Assembly (NCBI GenBank): GCA_963719645.1
Contig: CAVRCT010000009.1
Span: 1 to 8,628, forward strand
DNA length: 8,628 bases
Reading direction: 5' to 3'
Origin: CAVRCT01 sp963719645
GTDB taxonomy: Bacteria > Pseudomonadota > Gammaproteobacteria > DSM-16500
This document shows, piece after piece, positions 1 to 5,852 of the stretch (position 1 is its first letter; every line of letters starts with the position of its first letter). The notes under the pieces are model-generated. The model worked only from the letters and a program-made list of their open reading frames with translations. It was not told the DNA's origin and did not search any database. Made by a program: the position numbers and the translations under genes.

Positions 1-53
1 CTCCCCAGGTACCGTCTTCGCGAGGCCGCGAAGCGCTTGGCCGTGGCGATCCA
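1..53 (-). repeat. GC-rich palindromic repeat, left copy
   Basis: This 53-bp sequence is the exact reverse complement of 1841-1893, with about 70% GC in an AT-rich window. It contains an internal perfect hairpin: cttcgcg (16-22), a four-base loop, then cgcgaag (27-33). It also holds the small palindromes ggtacc and aagcgctt. It begins at base 1 and may extend beyond the window. It lies 10 bp past the stop codon of the leftward GIY-YIG gene, so its hairpin could serve as that gene's 3' stem-loop. From memory its outline resembles the dispersed bacterial intergenic repeats that read tggatcgc...ctcgc...gacgg; that family link is not verified. Confidence 0.9.
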
Positions 54-63
54 GCTCTTGACG

Positions 64-354
64 TTACAATAGCGCATCGTACAGATCTTGCCAATCCGGA
101 TTCATTAATTCGATAAGGGCTATCTTCTTTTTCCTCGACCCAGCTTTTAATTGCTTTTCTCTTGCTATGGTTTCAACCATATCTTCATGCTGTTCATAAT
201 ATACAAGATTTTTACAGGCATAACGGGTCGTAAATCCAGGGGTTTCTGCGTTTTTATGCTGATAAACACGTGCGATAAGATCACTTGTCACGCCCACATA
301 AATAGTGCCATTTTTTTTATTTGCCATAATGTAGACAGCGGGTTCTTTACCCAT
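64..354 (-). CDS. GIY-YIG domain protein, UPF0213/YhbQ-like small nuclease family
   Basis: This 96-residue protein matches the small stand-alone GIY-YIG nuclease-fold family. The two signature strands are VYIM (residues 7-10, the GIY position) and IYVGVT (18-23, the YIG position). The expected catalytic arginine is R29 in the LIARVYQHK segment, and the metal-binding glutamate is E66 in AREKQLK. The C-terminus NPDWQDLY (85-92) is typical, and the length is normal for the family. The start ATG has a modest aagag ribosome-binding site about five bases upstream. The gene is co-directional with the transposase, 36 bp downstream of its stop codon, and ends 10 bp before the 53-bp GC-rich repeat. Cellular roles of this family are poorly defined; DNA repair or processing and association with mobile repeats are possibilities. 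The gene appears intact. It may be a passenger of the element. Confidence 0.88.
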   Translation of the reverse strand: MGKEPAVYIMANKKNGTIYVGVTSDLIARVYQHKNAETPGFTTRYACKNLVYYEQHEDMVETIAREKQLKAGSRKKKIALIELMNPDWQDLYDALL

Positions 355-390
355 AAAAACTCTTATTTTAAATTATTTTATATCGTAATT

Positions 391-1779
391 TCACGCGGGT
401 ATTAAAACACAACCGCGAACGACTTGTTGAATCGAATCAAAAATATTCCATCCCTGTTTCCGTGCTGTTGAAATAAATCCACGTATGCGTGCAAAAATCT
501 TGGCGCCTTTTTCTGAACGAAACCCACCTGAGATTTTCTGCTTACATTTCATCATACGTATATCTCTTTCGGCTTGATTATTTGTAAATGGAACCATAGG
601 GTCAAATAAAAATCGTAACACATCGTCGCAATAATTTTTTAATCTTAAAACTAAATTGTGACCCATACGGCGTGCCTTCCGGCCTCGCCCCTTTTTTTCT
701 GAAAACACAGGAAGACTTTCGTGAAATGCAACACCTTCTTCTATAATCTTATGATACAAATGAGTTAATCGTTTTAATGTTTCATCTGGAATTAATTTAT
801 TCCCATATGCATACCGACAATGCAATCCAAATCGTAAAAAGCGTCGCATTTTCTTAGACCAAGATTCTTTGTCGTAATCAATTAACGCTTTTAATTCTCG
901 TAAATGGTGTTGATTGCACAAACCATGTAACACGTTAGGTAATTGATAGTATGGCTTCCAATGATCGTGCACTACCGTGCCCATAAGCTCGGTTAGAAGC
1001 GACTTCCGTTTAGGTGAGACATGGTAATACGTTAACGCCGTTGTTGATGCGACATGCAACCATTGTGTTTTACCTGTAATTCTAAACCCTGTTTCATCTA
1101 AATGTTTTACGGGCGCAATTTTAATTTTTGATAGTAGATCAGAATCAAAATTTTCCAATTCGTTATATACTGATTCGCTAAATCCACTCAATGTCGCCGT
1201 GGCCAAATTAACGTTAAATAAATCCCCAAATGTTTCTTGCAAGCGATCTTCAGGAATAAACTGCTGATGCTGAAAATAGACGGCCCAACTTTGAATAACT
1301 TCGCCATATTGAACAGGCGCGTTTACACCATATGGAAATGTTGCCACAACCCTTTTGTTACAACAAGAACATACTTTAATTTCGGCCTGGTGTTCAGTAA
1401 CCATTAATTTTGGCGACGGAATATCAAAAACCTGGCGTTTTAATACTCCCAATGAATCAATGCATTCTAAAGAAGTCAAACAGGATGGGCATTGAAGCAC
1501 TCTATGTCGCTCAATGTTATCAGGCGACTGAGCTTGCTTAAGCGTTTCACCTTTATGGCCTGGCTGGCCTCCGCTTTTATTTTTACCTTTTTGCCGTAGC
1601 GAATTGGTGCGTGGTGGCTTTGAAAGACCATCACTAGAGGGCGGTTTTGAGCTATTGCTGCTATTCTTGTTTAGACGTTTTTCTAACTCAGAAATCCTAA
1701 GCGATTGTTGTTCAACAAGCTTTCTGAGCGCTGCAATTTCTTCCATTAGTTTTTGAATTATAAGGTCTTTGTCATCCAT
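391..1779 (-). CDS. IS66-family transposase, single-ORF (ISBst12-like) type
   Basis: This is a full-length 462-residue DDE transposase that cuts and joins the ends of its element. Residues 8-38 form a leucine-rich coiled coil, followed by the characteristic Asn/Ser/Pro stretch (38-50, NKNSSNSSKPPSSD) and a basic Gly-rich segment GGQPGHKG (70-77). A zinc-finger-like pair sits at C97/C100 and C137/C140. The catalytic triad is visible: D228 in LDETGF, D272 in VHDHW, and E404 in NNQAERDIR, followed by KCKQKISGGFRS, an IS66 hallmark. No tnpA or tnpB accessory genes are present and there is no room for them, which fits the IS66 subgroup encoding only the large transposase. Upstream of the ATG I see no strong ribosome-binding site, and only a weak ttgaaa promoter-like hexamer, consistent with low expression. 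The frame is uninterrupted, unlike every single-copy gene to its right. Confidence 0.95.
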   Translation of the reverse strand: MDDKDLIIQKLMEEIAALRKLVEQQSLRISELEKRLNKNSSNSSKPPSSDGLSKPPRTNSLRQKGKNKSGGQPGHKGETLKQAQSPDNIERHRVLQCPSCLTSLECIDSLGVLKRQVFDIPSPKLMVTEHQAEIKVCSCCNKRVVATFPYGVNAPVQYGEVIQSWAVYFQHQQFIPEDRLQETFGDLFNVNLATATLSGFSESVYNELENFDSDLLSKIKIAPVKHLDETGFRITGKTQWLHVASTTALTYYHVSPKRKSLLTELMGTVVHDHWKPYYQLPNVLHGLCNQHHLRELKALIDYDKESWSKKMRRFLRFGLHCRYAYGNKLIPDETLKRLTHLYHKIIEEGVAFHESLPVFSEKKGRGRKARRMGHNLVLRLKNYCDDVLRFLFDPMVPFTNNQAERDIRMMKCKQKISGGFRSEKGAKIFARIRGFISTARKQGWNIFDSIQQVVRGCVLIPA

Positions 1780-1840
1780 GCGCTATTTGAACATATTTCA
1801 TATTTTTTTCAACTGATTTAAGATGCCATCAGCAGGGTTT

Positions 1841-1893
1841 TGGATCGCCACGGCCAAGCGCTTCGCGGCCTCGCGAAGACGGTACCTGGGGAG
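1841..1893 (+). repeat. GC-rich palindromic repeat, right copy
   Basis: This is a perfect inverted copy of 1-53; the internal hairpin is at 1861-1867 and 1872-1878. It sits about 60 bp upstream of the transposase start, on the opposite side from the GIY-YIG gene. The two copies face outward symmetrically, with the ggatcgcc end inside and the gggag end outside. Identity stops sharply at 1841, since position 1840 no longer pairs with position 54. That suggests a defined repeat unit rather than a decayed longer one. It is either a terminal repeat of the IS or one member of a dispersed family. Confidence 0.9.
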
Positions 1894-2013
1894 TTACTCT
1901 ATATCTAACATAACCGGTCGCTTTTTTACTGATATAAAATAATATAAAAATGGATTGAGCGGCAAATAATTATGCGAATTTACTGGTGCAAATCGATTTA
2001 TAGCAAGAGAGAT
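1894..2013. other. Short AT-rich intergenic stretch, no gene seen
   Basis: This 120-bp AT-rich spacer lies between the outer repeat boundary and the end of the diguanylate cyclase gene. I see no reading frame, RNA gene or clear terminator hairpin. Positions 1894-1901 (ttactcta) would be the right-hand target duplication if the repeat is the true element end. Confidence 0.5.
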
Positions 2014-4063
2014 CTATTCTGATAAATTATGGCCAGTTTTATCGGAACCTAATTGAGCGTTTACAATTCTGTCTCTTCCATTTTCCTTGGCAAGGTAGAG
2101 CGCTGCATCTGCAGCACGCAGTATTTCGTTAACAGTTTCACCATGTTGCGGTACCTCGGCTATCCCAATGGATATTGTGATCGTTGGTAAGAGATGATTT
2201 TGAACGTAAATCTTGGCATTTTTAATTTCCATGCGAATATGCTCCATTTGTGAATTTGCATGTTTCAAATCAGTACCAATTAAAATGACGATAAATTCTT
2301 CCCCGCCTCCAAATCGGCATGCAACATCACTTTCTCTTAAATTATTTTTTAATAATGTTCCAAGAAACTTAAGGACTTCATCACCCGCATCATGTCCATG
2401 TAAATCATTAATGCTCTTGAAAAAATCTAAATCAAGCATACATACGCAAAGTGAATGTTTTGTACGTATGGAATGCTGTAGCATTTGAGGTAAACATTCG
2501 TATAAGTACCGGCGGTTAAGCAGCCGAGTTAACGGATCATGGATCGCTTGATCGCTTAGTGCTTCGTTGAGATGAATATTAGCCAAGGACAATTTAATAA
2601 CTCGTTCGCTGAAGTTAGTAATAATCTGTTGTTGGTAGCGTGTAATAGTATGACCTGTTGGCACATTAAAATTTAACATTCCAAGTACTTGGCTTTGGAC
2701 TATTAAAGGCAAGCAAATATATCCACCTAAAGATGCTGCATCAAAGTGATGGCAAATTGGATCCCTATTAAGGTCGTTTGAAATATATATTTTCCGAACG
2801 AAATGCCCAACAATCTTCTGATTTGAAAAATGATTTTAATAGTGAATTATTTCCCCACCGTGCCACCACTTCTTGTTCGTTAGTAAGCTTATTAAATATG
2901 GTTAATCCTCCACTAAATCCAGTAAATATTTTTTGAGCTTTATGGCTTATGATTGGATAAGCTTCTAAAGAATTATGGCAAAGTTGCAGCATACCATTCA
3001 TGTTACTAAGCCCAGACATAATTATTTCATTTTGTTTCTTATCGTTAATATCTTGTATTTGTGAAATATAGTAAAGAGGCTTATCGCCTTTGCCGCGTAC
3101 TATTGATACATTAGTGACTATCCAAATTAATTGATGACTTTTATTAACATAGCGTTTTTCTATTTGGTAGGATTGCAGTTTTCCAGATAGCAGTTTTGTG
3201 CGGTTATCAAAATCTGTTTCTATATCATCTTGATAGGTTATCTCTTGAATAGTGAGATTTTCGAGTTCTTCTTTGCTATACCCGAGAATTTCACATAACT
3301 TATTATTCACATTTAACCATTTTCCATCTAATGAAATAATAGCCATGCCGATGGGAGCATTATCATGAATCAGTCGTAAATTATTTTCTTTTCTATAAGA
3401 TCTTGATTCACTTGTTGCAGCTTTTTATTCGAACTAGATACATTTTCTGTCAAATATATATTTTCGTATTTCATCATTAGTGTACGCATTAAAAATTTAT
3501 ATGCTCGCACTGATATGGCTAGGGTAAATAAAAGATAAAGCACCATGGAAATACCTAATATGGTGTAAACAATATCATATTGTAAAAAGATCCAGACTGA
3601 TAAGGGAACGATGAGTAAACTTATATAAATTAGGCATAAAAATAAGCTTGCTTGCAGTGATTGAATACTACCCGCAGTGACACCCGCCATCACTACAATG
3701 ACTATCATTTGTTCTACGTGATAATTATCAGGCATGAGAAAAAAACCAGCAAAACCCCAAATCGCAGCAGTTATAGTGGTCGATAAAAAAAAGAGATAAA
3801 ATTGTAATTTTGTACATTTTCGATCGTGGATATAAAGCCCAGAATGAATCCAATCTAAGGACGGACATAAATACCGTGGCAATAAACCAGTATATGAGTA
3901 AGTTAGTATGTGCTATGCGGTATAAGGCAATGAATACAATAGTTGCACATAAAAGGCTAGAGGGAACACTTATAAGTAAATTTGTATACAAAATATCAAT
4001 CTGCTCTGCAAATACTTTATTCTGTAATCGGTTTTTTGTAAGGGTTTCATCAATATTTGTCAT
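2014..4063 (-). pseudogene. Membrane-PAS-GAF-GGDEF diguanylate cyclase, split by three frameshifts
   Basis: The fragments join into one gene of about 683 codons for an inner-membrane sensor that would make cyclic di-GMP from GTP. Domains in order: a multi-span membrane region (about 4000-3470), a short coiled-coil linker (NKKLQQVNQ), a PAS/PAC domain from about 3365 (NAPIGMAIISLDGKW), a GAF domain (about 3000-2580), and a GGDEF domain from HDPLTRLLNRR to the stop. The GGDEF domain has the metal-binding DLDFFKSIND, an RESD inhibitory-site motif and GGEEF. Frameshifts fall at an A8 run (3785-3792, one extra base), around 3381-3395 (one missing) and around 2780-2794 (one extra). Across the last, CWAFR in one frame runs into the GAF sequence DPICHHFDAASLGGYICLPL in the next. 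ATG at 4063 was chosen; TTG at 4090 is an alternative. Each break is a single base, so sequencing error is possible. The remaining GGDEF part could still be translated, but without its sensor region. Confidence 0.87.
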
Positions 4064-4121
4064 TTGACTTTTATTAGTAAAGATATTCAAGTTAGCTAAG
4101 CCTTATATATTTTTACTATAT

Positions 4122-4138
4122 ATTATATTGGTATTATA
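4122..4138 (-). promoter_or_regulatory. Possible -10 elements for the diguanylate cyclase gene
   Basis: On the minus strand there are two perfect TATAAT hexamers, at 4138-4133 and 4127-4122, within an AT-rich tract upstream of the cyclase start. Neither has a recognisable -35 hexamer at the normal distance, so this is a weak call based on base composition and position. Confidence 0.25.
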
Positions 4139-4154
4139 ACGTAACTATTTAGGC

Positions 4155-4183
4155 GCTTGCCACTGGCTTGCCACTGGCTTGCT
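4155..4183 (+). repeat. 11-bp tandem repeat, about 2.6 copies
   Basis: The unit gcttgccactg occurs at 4155-4165 and again at 4166-4176, with a partial third copy at 4177-4183 (gcttgct). It lies between the two divergent genes, just upstream of the cyclase's candidate -10 hexamers. It may be slippage-generated, or repeated sites for a DNA-binding protein. Function unknown. Confidence 0.85.
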
Positions 4184-4263
4184 ATGTATTCTGTCACGCC
4201 TTTACTCAGAACTTGTTCAAAGTAGAGCTACTAAGCGATAGTTAATAAATTAAAGCGAATTTT

Positions 4264-4291
4264 TTGCTTACTGGAGGTAAAGCCGTACAAT
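4264..4291 (+). promoter_or_regulatory. Candidate sigma-70 promoter for the FAD oxidoreductase gene
   Basis: TTGCTT (4264-4269) and TACAAT (4286-4291) are separated by 16 bp, about 85 bp upstream of the ATG at 4377. The match to sigma-70 consensus is moderate; this rests on motif and position only. Confidence 0.3.
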
Positions 4292-4376
4292 ACAATCGCT
4301 ACAAATGTTCCCTATACCTCTAGATACAACTTATTGATAGACATGCAAATCGGGTCTCAAAGCACTAAATAATTCA

Positions 4377-5551
4377 ATGAAAAATTCAATCAAAACAGAT
4401 ATTGTGATTGTTGGCGGCGGGATCGCAGGCTTATGGTTGTTAATCGTTTAATAACACTCGGATTTTCGGTTATTTTACTTGAGTCTTCTACGCTAGGTTC
4501 TGGACAAACTGGCAAATCTCAAGGCATCATTCATGGTGGCATGAAATATGCCTTGCGAGGGAAGATGACAGCCTCCGCAAAAGCAATGGCTGACATGCCA
4601 AATTTTTGGAATTGTTGTTTGCAAGGGCACGGTGAAATTGATTTGTCATGGTCCCGTATTTTATCGCCAAAACAATACCTCTGGTCCACTTCATCCTTAG
4701 GCTCTAGGCTTGCAGGGCTTGTTGCAAATGTGAGTTTTAAAAATAAAATTCGCTTTTTAAAAAAACATGAGTTCCCAGTTATTTTTCAGCATCCTAATTT
4801 TATTGGCCAGGTCAATGAATTGGATGAAATGGTAATTGACGTTTACGCCTTGCTACAAGCTTTATCAAGACCATGCTTTCATGCCATTTTTAAAATTATC
4901 ATATGCACTGTGCATTTGATACATCAGACAAATTACTCTCTCTACAATTCATCATGAATCCTTGCAACCTATTGAGATCATGGCACAAAAAACTATTTTT
5001 ACCGCAGGAAGCGATTATGCTTCCTTAATTAAAGTGTTAAGATGCAAGAACGCCCTTTGCATATGGTCATGGTGAAACATACTATCACTATTCCTGTGTA
5101 TGCACATTGTCTTGGATTAAACCATACGCCGCGCATCACAATTACCTCTCATAAAGCAAAAGACAAAAAATCAGTTTGGTATCTCGGAGGGCGAACTTGC
5201 AGAGGAAGGCGTAAAATTCAGCAGGGAAAAACAAATAGATATTGCAAAAAAAGAATTAAAACAATTATTTCCATGGATCGATCTTTCCAACGCAAGTTTC
5301 AATAGCTTTCTTATTAATCGAGCTGAGCATCTACAAAAAACAGGCAAAAACCCAACAATTTTTATTTACAAGAAAAAGAAAATTGGATGATTGGCTGGCC
5401 AACGAAATTAGCGCTTGCACCACTTCTTGCTAAAGATATTATTGTTCGGTTAACTACAGCAGAGATAACACCTTGTTTTCATGATATTCACGCACTCAAT
5501 GACTGGCCAAAACCTGCTATTGCCACCCCAATGTGGGATCAATGGCCATGA
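4377..5551 (+). pseudogene. FAD-dependent oxidoreductase (DAO-like family), multiply frameshifted
   Basis: The reconstructed protein is about 390 residues. It starts with a Rossmann FAD-binding motif, DIVIVGGGIAGLW (about residues 8-20), followed one frame over by NRLITLGFSVILLES, where the terminal glutamate would hold the FAD ribose. Next comes GQTGKSQGIIHGGMKYAL, a block I recognise from an unnamed proteobacterial family of FAD-dependent oxidoreductases. Later pieces fit the same family: MAQKTIFTAGSDYASL, RPLHMVMVKH with YAHCLG, WYLGG, then ELAEEGVKFSREKQI, and finally WPTKLALAPLLAKD before the TGA at 5549. Breaks are near 4441, 4870-4925, 5030-5042, 5190 and 5340-5380, so at least five indels. 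No good ribosome-binding site precedes the ATG. The substrate is unknown. The gene is divergent from the diguanylate cyclase. The family assignment is firm for the FAD fold, less so for the precise subfamily. Confidence 0.82.
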
Positions 5552-5608
5552 GCAGCATTACCTTAAGGAAGTGGTACATTATACTTGTTATATTTGAATT
5601 AAGAGACT

Positions 5609-5637
5609 TTGGTATCAGCATTGTGTTAGGCTAGAAT
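5609..5637 (+). promoter_or_regulatory. Candidate sigma-70 promoter upstream of the small ESFPASDPPSW frame
   Basis: TTGGTA (5609-5614) and TAGAAT (5632-5637) are separated by 17 bp, about 30 bp upstream of the start codon at 5668. The start is then preceded by a strong aagga ribosome-binding site (5656-5660). If real, it could drive both the small frame and aconitase. The promoter call rests on motif and spacing only. Confidence 0.3.
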
Positions 5638-5667
5638 TAAGAAAGTTAATTTAATAAGGATATTACA

Positions 5668-5807
5668 ATGATGCAAATAAAAAATTGGATAGATTGGATA
5701 AAAGGGCTAACATCAAGAAAAAAATCAGGAAATTATAAATGAATCTTCTGAAGAATCATTTCCAGCAAGCGACCCACCGTCTTGGGCAGCCAGCAATCAT
5801 AACATAA
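5668..5807 (+). pseudogene. Small protein with ESFPASDPPSW motif, frameshifted
   Basis: An ATG pair at 5668 follows a good aagga ribosome-binding site with 7-bp spacing. It encodes MMQIKNWIDWIKGLTSRK and then shifts frame at an A7 run (5718-5724), where one extra base would explain the change. The next frame reads NQEIINESSEESFPASDPPSWA. The ESFPASDPPSW block recurs, as I remember it, in many small uncharacterised proteobacterial proteins, usually near the C-terminus; its function is unknown to me. In the present sequence this second frame has no stop and runs straight into the conserved N-terminus of aconitase, ending only at 5963-5965. A TAA in the neighbouring frame (5805-5807) would close it naturally after one more indel, and I used that as the end. 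The alternative is a genuine N-terminal extension of aconitase. Confidence 0.5.
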
Positions 5808-5852
5808 ACAAGAGTTCTGTAGAATCAGATATTGTTCTTAAAAAAGAATTTC

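Larger units (their letters stand above)
1..1893. mobile_element. Putative IS66-type mobile unit bounded by 53-bp inverted repeats
   Basis: A perfect 53-bp inverted repeat (1-53 against 1841-1893) encloses two intact leftward genes, a GIY-YIG domain protein and an IS66-family transposase. This is the only stretch of the window where all genes are unbroken, as expected of a recent arrival. IS66 elements usually have shorter terminal repeats and an 8-bp target duplication. The outer left flank lies outside the window, so a duplication matching the right flank (ttactcta, 1894-1901) cannot be tested. I see no other convincing inverted repeat in 355-390 against 1780-1840 that would mark a smaller element around the transposase alone. 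The alternative is that the two repeats belong to a dispersed intergenic family and only coincidentally flank an IS. The boundaries are inferred; the repeat symmetry is directly seen. Confidence 0.5.

Noticed and set aside
64..354. Homing endonuclease of a group I intron
   Set aside because: No intron structure or interrupted host gene surrounds it, and the protein is the short stand-alone GIY-YIG type without a DNA-recognition extension.
151..405. Plus-strand 84-residue open frame
   Set aside because: It is antisense to the GIY-YIG gene, has no recognisable domain, and the minus strand carries a clear family match.
2213..2488. Plus-strand 91-residue open frame
   Set aside because: It is antisense to the conserved GGDEF domain, and its Cys/Ser-rich composition is typical of a shadow frame.
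2014..2712. Independent short GGDEF protein starting at a TTG codon (2712)
   Set aside because: The same frame continues upstream with clear GAF residues (DPICHHFDAASLGGYICLPL), so the TTG is internal to a longer broken gene.
3810..4067. Plus-strand 85-residue open frame
   Set aside because: It is antisense to the membrane segment of the cyclase, with no domain or ribosome-binding site.
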